Below, one piece after another: positions 34,820-46,539 of a stretch of DNA of 64,000 nucleotides. Each line of letters begins with the position of its first letter. The first letter of the stretch is position 1. The DNA comes from Sinelater perroti. Taxonomy: Eukaryota; Arthropoda; Insecta; Coleoptera; Elateridae. The DNA is taken from NCBI GenBank assembly GCA_036346155.1, contig JARFIY010000099.1:23961501-24025500 (forward strand), written 5' to 3'. The notes under the pieces were generated by a model. The model searched no databases. It was given only the letters and a program-made list of their open reading frames with translations, and had not been told where the DNA came from. A program made the position numbers and the translations under genes.

Positions 34820-35060
34820 TGATTTTTGCAATAATCGACCTCCTAAGCTTACAATTCGACAAGTTGTTGAAGAATTGAAATGTACATTTACTTTATACGA
34901 TAAAAAGGTGCCTGTAAAAAAACAAAATGCAAGAAGTGTGGAGCATATCGCCGTCATTCGATCTTGTATTCATGAAAACTCAGATTTGTCGATTCTAAGG
35001 CGTGCTGAGAAGTTGTGGCATTCTCAAACAACAATTGGGGAATTTTGTGGTTAAAGTGGC
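34820..35060 (+). pseudogene. Transposase HTH-region relic
   Basis: The plus strand reads RQVVEELKCTFTLYDKK, then HIAVIRSCIHENSDLSILRR near 34940-35000 and SQTTIGEFCG near 35020. This resembles the second-HTH region (AVRESV.E.P.LSI.RRA..LGLSQTT) of a Tc1/mariner-superfamily transposase family common in insects. The catalytic domain does not follow directly; a possible C-terminal piece lies at 35840-36055. Confidence 0.5.
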
Positions 35061-35835
35061 CTTTACGTCCATATACAATGTCTTACCCTAATAACTAAGT
35101 TACTGTATGCGTAATGTATCTCCGAGTAGCCTCAGGACAACTGGAAACTAATTACAATTTTTAACAAAAGAACAATTTTAAATGTAAAAATAATATAAAT
35201 AAATATAGTGCATTTGATAAATATTTTGATTCTGTTGTTATTCAATTAACCGCCCATCAAGCATCGATTAACAACATACTTTAGTCAGGTATAATTAACA
35301 ATGACCCAACGAGCGCCAATTTGTGTTTTGGCTCCCAATCACCCCTTAGTCTACCTAACGTAAAACTAATTTGTATAGGTCACAGGCGTGTAGGGTTTAT
35401 GGTCGGATTTTTACAGAACGTCAAAGTTTCTGACCCCTCAGGGCCAGTATCATGGGAAGAAGTGACCAAACCCGGTATTTTTGTTGTTCCTGTTGGTTTC
35501 GATTGGTGTTTTTAGAGCGATTAAGTATACAAAGAGGACCGCTTTTTTTGAACAAATCGTACCTAAAAGTAATTGAAGAACAACTGTACGTCCTCAAAAA
35601 CTAACCGTAAGCTGCTGTTTATTGCACAAAGACGACTGTAGAATTATTTTTTTAATATTGAAGGGAATACTATTACAACAAACCACAAGAGCTGTCGGTT
35701 GACAATAACAAAATTCTCTTAGTCGAAATTGGATGATCTGAAATAAAATGAAATGTGATTCGAATAAATCAGTGAGTCAAACTGTACTTCTAGCAATAAG
35801 ATCAATTTGTTGGTAAAAAAGTTTGGCGACTAAAC
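35061..35835. other. Unassigned sequence between two transposase pieces
   Basis: Where the catalytic domain should be, the sequence has no readable transposase motif. A 64-codon frame at 35321-35515 is unlike anything I recognise. It may be foreign insertion plus decay. Confidence 0.35.
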
Positions 35836-35839
35836 CATT

Positions 35840-36055
35840 TCATGACCAGCAAAGTGGCCCTCAAGATCCTGATTAGATAAAATATTTTCTTGGGGTTATA
35901 GTCAAGCGCAAATTTATAGAAACAAACTACAAACGCTGAATAGAAACCGTTCGTAAAATATAGCTTAATATTCTTCCACCAAGTTACATAAAATCGAGTT
36001 TCCTAAATGCTCTAGGGCTAACGTGGTTGCGGTGGCCACATATTTTAAAATAAAG
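35840..36055 (+). pseudogene. Possible transposase C-terminal relic
   Basis: Reading gives cgtggccctc-like DNA for a WPSRS(P)DL block near 35855-35875 and, near 36020-36045, VAVATYFK, compatible with the C-terminal ...V.GG.YFE of Tc1/mariner-superfamily proteins. Matches are short and frames are broken. It is listed because it follows the HTH piece on the same strand at plausible order and distance. Confidence 0.3.
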
Positions 36056-36059
36056 CAAG

Positions 36060-36685
36060 ACTTTCATTTATATTACCTTTTCGACATTATTTTATTTTAC
36101 ATTTCAGTTGTTCTTATAATTATTTATGCATGAAAGAAATTTCTTCTATTCTCCAAACAATTAGTAGAATTGAAACTGAAAAATTCCCCCAATGCTGGAG
36201 TACAAAAAAAGATAAAACGTTAATCAACGCTTATTGTTCATATAGAAACTTCTCATTACCGCACGATATTAGTTACGCATCTCCAAACCAAGGAGCCTTT
36301 CTCGACTCAGTGCATCTCTTGCTAAACAAAATTCCCCTAAATAATAAAACAGGACACACAAAAATTATCAATCTTTGTTAAAAACCGCTAACTTTCCTTG
36401 AAACTCTGATTTAAAATGAAATAATTCCAATCTAAGATTAGTGGCGCGTTTGTCATATATAACATTCTTACTTAATACTAGTGCTTCTAAGTAATTGATA
36501 AATTAACATTAAAATTATAAAATACACAAACATTTAATAGACGACACAAAATTTTAAAATTATCGCCTAAAATGAGTTTTAAAATTGTTGTGGAGTTAGG
36601 AATTCTTCAATTTACTTAATTCATTGGTAAAAAGTGCAAAAATAAATATTACTAAATTTATATAAAGACAACTAGTAATCCCAAC
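36060..36685. other. AT-rich non-coding stretch
   Basis: Includes an 83-codon plus-strand frame (36130-36381) with no recognisable motif; I treat it as non-coding. Confidence 0.35.
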
Positions 36686-37130
36686 CTGCCCGAACAAATT
36701 CACACCAACAATTAACAAGCTTTGCTTGCGCCGACCAGATCAAAACCAAATTACCAGCATCACGCCGCCGATGCAGCCCCGTTCGCGTGGACGCCAAATG
36801 AAGTCGGAAATTGTGTGTATAAACTCGCGCAAAACTTAGATTGCGTGGGCAAGATTGTTTTTTGACAACTCCTGGACTTCTATAACTGTGTTAATGTTAG
36901 TTTTTTCACAACAGCCATCAGCGGCAAAGCTCGGCTCTGCCGGCGCTATTTCGCCTGTTTGAGCTTATTTCGAAAGCAATCGCAAGATTAAACTAAAAAC
37001 TGCGAGTAAACAGCCAGCAAAATTTATTTAGCGGCGCTTTGTTTACTTGCAGGTTTCTTAAAGGATTGATAATAAAAAGCACTAAAACTGTTTATTTTAT
37101 AAGCATTAGGCAATTACATTACGTGAGTTT
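36686..37130. other. Base-balanced non-coding segment
   Basis: Noticeably richer in G and C than its neighbours (for example cgccgccgatgcagccccg near 36762), with no coding or transposon signature. It contains short sites such as gtaaaca and tgtttac near 37007 and 37050 that fit forkhead-type binding cores. This fits single-copy regulatory DNA, but composition and short motifs alone cannot prove it. Confidence 0.3.
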
Positions 37131-37840
37131 GCTAAAGCCGCTCTTCAGTAATTATAACAAAAAAATATTTGCCCTGTGTTAATGATAAAATTGTTTCACA
37201 AAACCAACTGCGTAATAATAACGTTAAAATAATCTAAATTACATAAATAATTCAGGTTTGCTAATTACAGTCATAAATTGACCATATTAAAAGAAAACTT
37301 ATGCATTAGTTCAAATTTTCTTCAAATGTAAATTTAATAAGCCCAACATAAATCTTTAATATCTAGAAATACCTTGCTAATATGTCGCAAAAGCTAAGCT
37401 CCCGAAAGCTTATTTTGCAATTTCTCCTGTTCGTTCCAACTGTTAAACGTTATTACGGAATTTATGTGGCTTTTCCTTTGTTCTAAATACACAAAAGAAC
37501 TCTTTGTTTTACGCTACGCGTTGTGCTCTTATATTGCTTGCCGTCTCCTGCAAAATTGCCTTTTCGGTTATAATTTCAACTTTTTCTGAGCCTTGTTCGC
37601 ATTGTTTAAAGAAAATCGGTAGCTCTACATTTGCAGAGCAAACAAATCTTAATAATTAATAATGGTATCAAAAAAAACTTAAAGAAAGTAAACTCGTCAT
37701 CATATTTTAGATTAAGTTTATAGCAAAATAATTGTATTGCCATATCTAAATTATGTTTGTACAATATAGGGAAATATAAAATTGAGACATCAAAGACTGT
37801 AATAAGATACCTTTGATTATGCACGCTCACGATGGACTAG
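37131..37840. other. AT-rich non-coding stretch
   Basis: No recognisable features. Confidence 0.4.
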
Positions 37841-39010
37841 GCCCTCTCAGCAGCGCTCAAAAAACAGGCGCATTTTCCAATTTAAAATTAATTGAAAGTC
37901 CGGGCCGTTCGCAAGAATTTCAGCGGGCGAGCCGGCCGCGCACTAATAAACGCAAATCCGAGACGTTCGTGCATGCAAACTGAAATTCCAAGCTTGGGGA
38001 AGTTGCAGAAGTTCTGCCCATTTGCATTGCCCGAATTCAAAGGGCGGCACAACAAAGCGCCTTTCAGGTGGCTCGCAGATGTCATCGCGAAGGGAGCAAG
38101 CAGTCATCACCCGCAAGAAGCAGCAGCTTGTCCAGCATTGTCGCAGCAATAGATCAAACGCCCGGGAAAGTTTTCAGAGGCTTCAGGACGCTCTCGATCT
38201 TCCGCCGGCCCGGGCCGGCCTAATAACCGGCAGCAGCCTCTTTAATTCCGCTCTGAAGCGAATCACAGGCCCAGGATAGGGCCGGCATCAAAAGGGCTTT
38301 GCATCATAAGTTACCCGTCATTACTTTATATTATGCCGAAATCTCCCGGAAGTGAAAGCTCAATCTGCGCTTATCGAATTACTTTTATTTCCATCGCAAA
38401 AGCTCTGAGAGGTCAAATATTTCAGCCCTCTAATTTCAATAAATATGCTTTTTAAAATACATGAAAGTTTTAATAAGTTGCAGTAATAGGAAGAGGAACT
38501 TTCCTGAACTTATTACTCGAAGAACAAGCAAATTCCGCGGGCGCGTCAACGCCAATTTTAATTACAACTTTTAGAGAAGCTTTCGCGCGTAAAAATTGAC
38601 TTGCCGCGAGTTTCGGGGTGATGCCCGGTTAGAAGCGCATCGAATTAAAGTTGCGCGCTTTTCATGCACGGAGAGAGCGCAAAAACGGCGCCAAGGGATG
38701 GAAATTAAAACGACGCTCAAGCATATGAGCGCTTACCTTAACGACCATGGTAGAGGGACCACGCGGCGGACTGCCTTGCAAGTGCTGGAGGCTTCAGAGC
38801 GGAGCTTCTCGAACGGACAACAGTCTCACATAATTGCATGCGGATTTATGACGAGGCGTCGAGGCGCCGAGCGCGAGATGAATCGGACTCGAAGGGGACG
38901 TCAGGTGCGCCGCGCCCGCGCACATACCCTTTCATCATTGATTGACGCCACACGACTCCTTTGGCCCAACACTCCATTTACGCACTATTTTGCGAAATTA
39001 TAAACTTGCT
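37841..39010. other. GC-rich non-coding island, possible regulatory or promoter region
   Basis: The most GC-rich stretch outside mobile elements, with many CpG dinucleotides and tracts such as ccgccggcccgggccggcc (38201-38219). Several overlapping frames of 60-135 codons exist on both strands, including 38596-39003 on the plus strand. None shows a recognisable motif, and equal openness on both strands is expected from GC-rich DNA that is poor in stop codons. A perfect octamer-type site atttgcat lies at 38019-38026. An enhancer or CpG-containing promoter is a possible reading. A diverged exon is not excluded. Confidence 0.35.
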
Positions 39011-39765
39011 TAGCGAACTACCGAAGTGCTTCCTATAGGTAACAGTCAAGGTGATTGACAGGCACACAAAATGCAAGACACACAGAAACATAGCTGGGGT
39101 CCAGACGTGCCGGTTTATCAATTGAGGCTTACTACTGAAGCATTTGTTGCGTTATAAATGTAATTACTGTGTATCCAACTCACTCTTGCTACCTCAGTGG
39201 ATAAAGTGGTAGAAAACAAGATTTCATTATCTAGTTAACAGAGCAGACAAACCACAATCCCGTTTTAATTTGTTTCAAATGGAGCATCATTAAATAAATG
39301 AAATGCAAGCTGCAGCTGACCTATGAAATAACCAACGTATATCTTTATAATTAGATTGTCTTAGTATTTTAATTTTTATTGTAAAGTACCAATATTGCTC
39401 TTAAATTGTGTATTGTTAAGATTTATGTAACTATGGTATGCTCTACTTTTTGCGCTAGTCTTCTAGGAGGTCCTTTTTCATCCTATAGGTGTTAACTGTA
39501 AAGTTAATCTTAGCAAGCTAAACAGTAACGCCGTGTCTTCTTAGTAAGATTGTAAAACGTCAATAATACAGAACACCGGCTAGGTGTCCTCTCTCTTATG
39601 AGGGATTTCCTTTCGGGGAGAAAGAACTATAAATTACGGTGAAAACGATATTGTATATTAGTCTATTGTAATACACAGCTTTTATAGTCGCGCGCAAACG
39701 GTAGGGGTGGTGATGTAAAACTGTTCCTGATGTCAATAGGCTAGCTTTTAACATCAAACGGATTG
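39011..39765. other. Unassigned non-coding stretch
   Basis: Mixed composition with no recognised domain or repeat. Confidence 0.35.
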
Positions 39766-39769
39766 ATGA

Positions 39770-40000
39770 TGAAGGTCAGCCCTGAAAAAACCTCGGCGAC
39801 CCTCTTCTGAACCAAAAAACTGGCGACCTGGAAAACCTTAACATATTTGGTAGGGATATATTCTGAAATAAGGGGGTCAACTACGTTAGGATGATTCTGG
39901 GCAGAAAGCTGACCTATAAAGCGCACATGAGTTAGGCGGCCAGGAAGGCAAATGTAGCGAGATCAGCACTTGTCTTTCTCTTTCATTCTCGGATCTGAGA
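39770..40000 (+). pseudogene. Small LINE reverse-transcriptase fragment
   Basis: Near 39868-39960 the plus strand reads GVNYVRMILGRKLTYKAHM followed by AARKANVA. This matches the K.LGV.LD..L.W..H......KA block just after the RT catalytic core of R1/I/Jockey-group LINEs. Nothing else of the element is recognised, and a stop interrupts the block. Confidence 0.45.
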
Positions 40001-40855
40001 AGCAAAAACAAATAGCCGACTTATGCGGCTGAGGTGTGAATCTGGGCTACAAAGTGAATAAGCTCTAGCTCATTCATAATCAAGGTTTTAAGACCTCATC
40101 ATCACACAAATGAACGTCAATAATTGAAATAATAGAATTCTATAATCGCACGACTGCCCACAAGTCAAAACTTTTTACTACATATGTGTGTCAGATTAGT
40201 GCAAGCCAGTGGTTGGAGATTGTCTTGACCCGAAACAAATAGGACTTTTTGTTAAGTGTAATAACATTTTAATGCTTATTTAAAACTTGATTAATGGTAA
40301 TTCTGCATTGGCAAAATGTGTACCTGTCACATCAGCAAGTTCTATACACTTAACAACCTCCAACATATGGAATACCTCCAAATACTGGCTTTATGCTAGG
40401 TTGCATTGTGCAACAACATTTTTAAGCCAAAATTCATCACATAAACCGACTGTAAGTCAAATTCCTAACTAAACCTCAAACGACGAAAAATAATCATCAA
40501 CGATAGTGATGTGGAAGTCTATAATGCGGATATATAAATGGCAACAAATCAACTTAAAGCCTAAGCGTATCTACAATCACAAGTCTCAATCAACAAGTGT
40601 ACTGTTAGGTAGCAGAAACTCACCAGCAAATGTGAAATCTCCCCCATATTTATAAATGGTGCTGTTAATTTCAAACGTAATATAATATAATCAGTCAACT
40701 TAGTGTACCGTTAGGTGTTAAGTTAAATTGCAATAATAAATATATCATATAGATATTACAGTATAATTATATAAGTTACTAAATTAAAGGTTAAACACAT
40801 TAAGTAAGATCATGCCTACATGTCACTATATATTTCCTTAGCCCAGCACTTTTTC
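40001..40855. other. AT-rich non-coding stretch
   Basis: No recognisable features. Confidence 0.4.
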
Positions 40856-41986
40856 TTCACCCTAGGTCAATCCGCTACTTCCTTGTTTTCCTTGGTCTGC
40901 CTCTTCCTCTTTTTTGCTGTGAACTTAACCCTCGTATTCTTTTTGTTGTCCTTTCCTCTCCTATCCGCACCATATGTCCAAACTATTTCAGCTATTGGCG
41001 TTTAATCTTCTTTGGGATCGGTTCTACTTCCAATTCTTTTCTTATCTCGTCATTTCTGATTTTGTTTTTTTCTCGTAACTCCTTTTATATCCCATAGGAA
41101 TCTTATTTCTATGATTTGAATTTTTCTTTTTGTTGAGTAATAACCCACCTTTAATTTTCGTAGATCAGAATTGGTTTGAATATGGTTCTGAACACTAGTT
41201 TTTATTTATTTTCCTATAGATTTTTTCGTTCCTCCGTATCTTCACTCCTAAATATTTTTTGTATACCTCCCATTCTTTGGAAATCTTCTTGCCATGTTTT
41301 GTTAAGTAATTTGGTTAGCATTTTTTGCGTAGTTTCTAGACATTATCCCATCGTGGTCAACTAGTTTATCTCTTTTTAACTTTTTCGTAACCCCTACTAA
41401 TTCCTCTATTTTTTTCTTGTACTTTACTTCCTTCTGTATGTTCTGTACTATTTTGCTCATTTCTTTCTCTATATCCATTTCTTGCGTTTGTTCTGTTGTT
41501 AACATTTCCTCAAAATACTCTTCTCATTCTTATGATATCATCTTTTTTTACCAATCTTACCCGTTTTAGTTTTTATATTATTTTGTGAAATAGTTCATTT
41601 CTAGAAAAGTGGAGGTTTTTTTTCGCTCAACTCCCCCCATTATTTTAATTTCGCTTGTTTCACCCTGAGTTTAACGTTTTACCTCTAATATCTGTTATAT
41701 TTATATCTGTTATATTTTCGACTGATTTGTTTCCTATGTATCCTTTCCATAGTAGTTTTTTTGTATTTCCTCCCTTAGCTCGTTATTCCACCACCTCGTT
41801 TGTTTCTTTTTCCTGTCAATTTTTGTAGTTACACTTACCTCTTTTGCTATCATTATTAATGTTCTTTAATACACATCCACAATACTTCAAGTGGTAAGTT
41901 ATTAATATTTTCATTATTTCTCTTGAGATCACCTTCCACCCTTTGCTTATATTTTATTGATATCTGTTTTTCTTACACGGTATATA

Positions 41987-43078
41987 CAAGGTTTTCCGAA
42001 AAGCACAAATGTTTAAAATGCTTCAAAGTACTCTCTTTGGGCTCCCACACACTTTTGCCAGCGCCTTTTCCAAGCACGGTACGCATTTTGGAAGACGGCG
42101 ATTTGAATTGGTTCAATGGTTCCAAAACGGGTTAACTTCAGGGCAGACATGATCCTCCGAAATAAAAAGAAGTCAAAACTGTAGAAAGTTGGAAAAATCC
42201 TGCCAAACTGCGCTTGACCAGAAACTTCTGGTCGCGTAGAGCGATGTGGCTGGAAGCATTGTCGTAGTGCAGCTGACAGGAAGCGACGACCTCTTTTCGA
42301 CTGCGTACGACCCTGTTTTTTAATCCGTCGTGTACTTGCACGTAGTAAGTAGCGTTGGCCATTTGTCATTGGGGTACAAATTTTTTGTGGACCACCTTCT
42401 TGGCGCCAAAGAAAACAATGAGCGTAGTTTATTTTGTCTCCGGTAATGACATTGTTCAGAAAAACAAATTTTATTGGCACACGTTTCAAAAGTTTATTTG
42501 GGGTCGTCACTCGAGTGTTCTTGTGGTCGTCAGTCAGCAATTTGGTACCAACTTATTACATACTTCCCGCATGTGCAAATTGCAGGTAACAATTTCGTGC
42601 ACAGTGGTTTTCGGAATAATGAGTCTCTGGTATCATTCGAATACTCATTCGACAATCGGTATTTAAAATATCATAAACACAAGACATATTTGTCACGTTT
42701 GCTGGTTGACGGCCGTCCAGAGCGGGGATCATCCTCAATCTCGTCACGGCCATTTTTAAATAATTTCACCCAACTGTAAAATTAAGAATACAAGTTCCTG
42801 TAGGCTTTCTGAATCATTTGGTGGGTTTCGGCGAGGCTTTTGTTCAGTTTACCACAGAACTTGATCGGGTAACGTTGTTTGATAGTTTTCTTCATTGCGC
42901 GTCGTGACACAGGTACTAACAGCAGGTTCATGGAAACAGCGACCCTGACACTCCTAGAACTTATAGCAGACCGAGCTTGGAAGCGTTGTAAAGCTAAGAG
43001 TCCTCTCCACCTGACCCAACCGGTCTGAACGGGCTGCAACTAGGAGAACAAATTGCATTGCTTTCCGGACAAACCCTA
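41987..43078 (-). mobile_element. mariner element M3, decayed
   Basis: The edges are TATA-flanked: tatacaaggttttccgaaaagc at the left (41983 on) resembles tatagggtttgtccggaaagc read inward from 43080. The match is imperfect and includes indels. The inside is a minus-strand mariner transposase relic longer than M1 or M2. It interrupts a LINE relic, so it inserted after that LINE. Confidence 0.75.
42013..42897 (-). pseudogene. M3 mariner transposase, frameshifted
   Basis: The HTH start MKKTIKQRYPIKFCGKL lies at 42897. The region to 42560 is scrambled by stops. The catalytic half is more readable: VITGDKINYAHCFLW near 42450-42400 keeps the first Asp context (TGD), and HYDNASSHIALRDQKFLV near 42273-42220 keeps the second Asp (HDNA.AH in intact copies). 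The third block is degraded (FYSFDFFLF, missing the SPDLAP core). The C-terminus KCVGAQREYFEAF ends at about 42016. Unlike M1 and M2, the centre is present here and decay is by point changes and small indels. Confidence 0.75.
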
Positions 43079-43649
43079 TATTTTTATTTTTTCTTACTAC
43101 TTATTCCCCTAGTATTATTTTCTTTTTGTTTTTAGATTTATCTTTATTTTTGACATCACTAGATATTAAACGGAGTACATTTCTAGTCCTCTTTTTACCC
43201 TTGTATCTTTTATTTTATTTCTGTATTTTCTGATTATTTTTATATAGTCCAAATATAGATTTTTCTTCTCTGCTAATTACTTCTCTAGTATATTTATGGA
43301 TATCTTTATGCGCATAATGAGAATTTGATTTTATCAGATTGCTCTGTATGCAGAAGTTAATTAGTGTTCTACTATTGCCATTTTTGTTGTTTTCGCCATG
43401 CTTTCCTATCGTTTCTCCTGATTCCTCGTCTTTTTGTTTACTCTTTCATTTAAGTTCTCTAATATCAATAATCTTTCTTGGATATCCTCTATAGACTCTA
43501 TTATTTAATCTCAGAAATGTTCTTTCTTAAGTGCCATTTTCATTGGAGGCGTAGCCCACTATAAAAGTTATTTTGGTTGTTTGACAATTTCAATATCTCT
43601 CTTTAATATCCTTTACAAAATCTTTGTCTACTTGAATTTCAAACGTATA

Positions 43650-44965
43650 AAAAATATTTTACCAATATTGGAAAAGGAAACAATGTAACATGAGATCTCT
43701 AGCAAACAACTCAATAAAAATAAATTTGCATACTGTTAATTCAACACACACTTCAATAATAAAAATAACATTCACCACAACTCTGAGTTGAGTCATAAAA
43801 GCAAAACCTGCAGGAGAGTTATTAGAAACATGCATTATATTGTACGTACCGAAGAAATCAAACAGAATTAAACAAACATGTAGTACGCAACATCATCGAT
43901 GTAAGACATAGTCCAAGCAACAAACTCCCACCCAAGTTGTTTATTGATTTAGAATATGTTGCAAATAAAAAAAAGTTATGAAATTAAACACTTAAATTGT
44001 CAACTGGTACTAGTGGAATCACCGCGAAAAGTGCATGAGGTGTCAAAGTAAAAAAGCATATTAATAGTTACTGCACAAGACCCTATTTATGCATCAAATG
44101 AGGTGAAAAATAAAACGGTATACCTAAATAAAATACCTTGCCACATGTGATTTATTTTAATTACAAATGCTGTCAAGTATATCAATAACTGCCACATTTT
44201 CTTCTTCTTCCTGTAGCTTCTAAGGAACGAAGGGTACTGTTAGCAAAAGCAGTACAACCTATTCCAATATTATAACTTATAAAAAGCAAAATAATCAAAA
44301 TAAATAAAGGAACATTAATAAAATGACACTATTTTAACTCCTATCTAGATTTAAATTAATGTTTAATCAACCTATGACTCGAAATAGCATGTTAAGTCTA
44401 CTTAAGCAACGAATTAATAAACCTCATTACGACTACCAATATGCAATTCCAATGGGCTAGTACAATATCGGTTATTAATTGAGCCGTTCCTTAAGGAATA
44501 AAAAGCGACATACTGATGATTCCGGAAGCCCACTTTACCCAAAAAAACCAAATCAACATTCATAAATTCAAGACGTATTATACTAACCATTCTGATGATT
44601 TAGATTACGACGGTTTATCAGTTAACGTTAATAACAAATTGTCCCACTATAAAATGGAATCGGCTGATTATTTTCAAGCTACAGTGAGTATAACAACGGA
44701 TCGTTAACTATCGCAGTAGTCTATTGCCGAACCAAAAATTCCATAACGTAAGAATAATATGGAGCTTTCTTTCATAAATTAGGTAATAGGTTTTTTTATA
44801 GCCTAGAGACGCAAGGAGAAATATAATGCAAAGAATGTTATATGGGGCTCTAAATTGACTGTCACAAAAAGACTAGTTATATAAAACTATAACAGTAAAC
44901 AACTACAATCGGTTACCTACTGGGAAATCTACCTATTAGCTGACTGATTTGAATAAGGTACTATT
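43650..44965 (+). pseudogene. Jockey-type LINE relic: ORF1 and start of ORF2
   Basis: ORF1 pieces read CRRVIRNMHYIVRTEEIKQ near 43812-43870 (the RRM-like domain, as in J2 FRVIMKNIHHSTD...EEIKQ) and LFIDLEYVANNK near 43940, followed by degraded zinc knuckles around 44030-44170. ORF2 begins near 44440 and gives an endonuclease frame with MIPEAHFTQKNQINIHKFKT (44516 on) and TNHSDD, equivalent to J2 LISESHF and TNHPDG. It breaks off near 44960, where the BEL/Pao sequence starts, so its RT is missing. It is closest in wording to the J2/J4 type. Confidence 0.65.
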
Positions 44966-44989
44966 TAGACTATTGGTACCTATTAAAAC

Positions 44990-45900
44990 TTTACTCCAAA
45001 ATTTACGACGATTGGAGATTTATTGGAGGTTATTGCAAAGTTGCTCAACAAATAAAGGAACGCGTGACCAGTTCCACAGCTCCTGTCCTCCCAAAGTCTA
45101 AAACGCTAAAACTTAACGCCATAAATCTCCCGTGTTTTGATAGTATGTCCCAAAATTGGTAGGTTTTTAGCGAGTTATTCACCACTTTGGTCCACGACAA
45201 TCGAAATTTATCAGATTTAGAGAGGTGACACTTTTGGTGTCAAAATTGCAAGGTTCGGCGTTAAAGGTTTGCTATTGCGACGGCGAGCAGTTATAAGGTA
45301 CTATGGAGAGCTTTTTTAATGATAAAAGGTCGCTGGAAAATAATTACGTTAATCAGGTGTTCAATTTTAAAACTTTACGTGCGGAATCTAAAGGAGGTTT
45401 AAGAGCGGTTTTAGATAATTTTTGTGCACCCATCGCAACAATGAAACAATTAGGTCTGGGTGACATTGGAGATTTCGTGTTTTGAAACCGAGGGTTAGCA
45501 GTTTTAGACCCAATAACAAGACGTTAGTTTGAAGAAGCACATCTAAACAAAGATATCCCCACATATCAAGACTTTGTACAATTTTTACAAAAGCAGATAA
45601 AAACTATGCCGTTCATTAATACCTCGAAAACCCTTTTCCCCAAGACCCAGAAAAAGATTTCACGTATCACACATAATTTTTTAGTGAATTCAGATTCGTA
45701 TGGATGGGAAAAATTGTGAATCTTGCAAAGGAAAGAGTCATGCCTTAAGGATTGTGGTGAATTTTTAAAGGTATTCCCATATAAAAAGTCATAGTTGGTG
45801 TTTCCGGTGCTTCTCACCCGGTCAGCGAGCTCTAGAATGTAGACATCGCATCTCCTGTAACAAATGTGACTTGCCTCATCACCCCTCTTGCATTTCAAAT
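44990..45900 (+). pseudogene. BEL/Pao gag with zinc knuckle, broken
   Basis: The first readable piece gives LNAINLPCFD then ELFTTLVHDNRNLSD (45110-45220), matching the LPKF.G....W..F...F...I..N..LS block typical of BEL gag. A later frame (45303-45485) gives NYVNQVFNFKTLRAES and LRAVLDNF...LKQLG-type text (here MKQLGLG). Near 45815-45890, CFRCFSPGQRALECRH and CNKCDLPHHPSC form the zinc-knuckle region. Gag builds the particle and binds genomic RNA. At least four stops or shifts separate these pieces. Confidence 0.7.
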
Positions 45901-46019
45901 TTTCGAAAAGGAGTAAACTTGCAGGCCGGTTGTCGGAGATGAAAGAGACGACTTTGTGTTCGCTGAAAAATCCGAAAAGATCCGAGACCACAGAAAAATC
46001 GACAGTTGTCGGGAGGGTT

Positions 46020-46500
46020 TACGACAAGTCGGGGCATTTTAAAAGTTTGAGATTCTTGTTAGATTCTGGAAGCCAGTCACATTTTCTAACCTCAAGGCGT
46101 GTCGGCGTTTCAACTTGCCAATCGAACGCCTGAAGTCTTCAGCCTCACAAACAGTCGGTATAAAACTAATTTGACCTTTACGTCTCGTTTTTATTTCAGT
46201 ATTACGTATACGATTATGCCCTTTATTATCAGAAAGATGGTCGACACAGTGCCGTCAGCGGTAGTTAATATTTCCAAGTTGGCCTATCTGTGAACTCTGG
46301 AATGAATCTTTCCACATTCCAGGAAGTCGACGGGATTTTAGGTGCCGAGATTGTCAGCCAGATTTTGGCGAATACGACCATAAGGAGTTTATTGAAATTT
46401 CAGAGTACCATTTCAAGTCCCCTTGGGTTTGGAGAGACTAATCCCGTAAGTTCGATTGTTATAAAAAAAAAACCAGTCAAGACGCCCCTTCAAAAATTCT
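46020..46500 (+). pseudogene. BEL/Pao protease region
   Basis: LRFLLDSGSQSHFLTSR (about 46048-46100) contains the DSGS-type aspartic-protease active site typical of BEL/Pao. After a frame change, EVDGILGAEIVSQIL (46323-46368) matches the V..LIGA... block that follows. No continuous frame joins it to gag or pol. Confidence 0.7.
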
Positions 46501-46539
46501 GAAAAGTCGAGGAGGTCTCTCAACAACATTTGTAAATCA

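Larger units (their letters stand above)
40860..43640 (-). mobile_element. Decayed LINE split by mariner M3
   Basis: Minus-strand LINE coding relics lie on both sides of M3. To the right (43640-43081) is an endonuclease piece: RTLINFCIQSNLI near 43365, HKDIHKYTREV near 43315 and RNVLRLISSDVKNK-type text near 43160, where the family has a SDHYLV catalytic block. To the left (41984-40860) are a linker, RT pieces (KKLKRDKLVDHDGIM near 41380, MLTKLLNKTWQEDFQRMGG near 41320-41265) and a C-terminal KKRGRGRP-like basic tail near 40905. The central RT with its catalytic box is missing. Order and strand match one element interrupted by M3. The clade is probably R1/I- or RTE-like, and uncertain. Confidence 0.6.

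Noticed and set aside
36130..36381. An 83-codon host gene
   Set aside because: No motif, no supporting splice signals or neighbours, and AT-rich composition in which such frames arise by chance.
38596..39003. A 135-codon plus-strand gene in the GC-rich island
   Set aside because: No recognisable motif; overlapping frames on both strands are open because GC-rich DNA has few stop codons. Kept only as a possibility in the island entry.
42474..42779. Plus-strand ORFs of about 100 codons
   Set aside because: They are antisense shadows of the M3 transposase.
45566..45991. A 141-codon minus-strand gene
   Set aside because: It is antisense to the BEL/Pao gag and zinc-knuckle region, whose sense-strand motifs explain the sequence.
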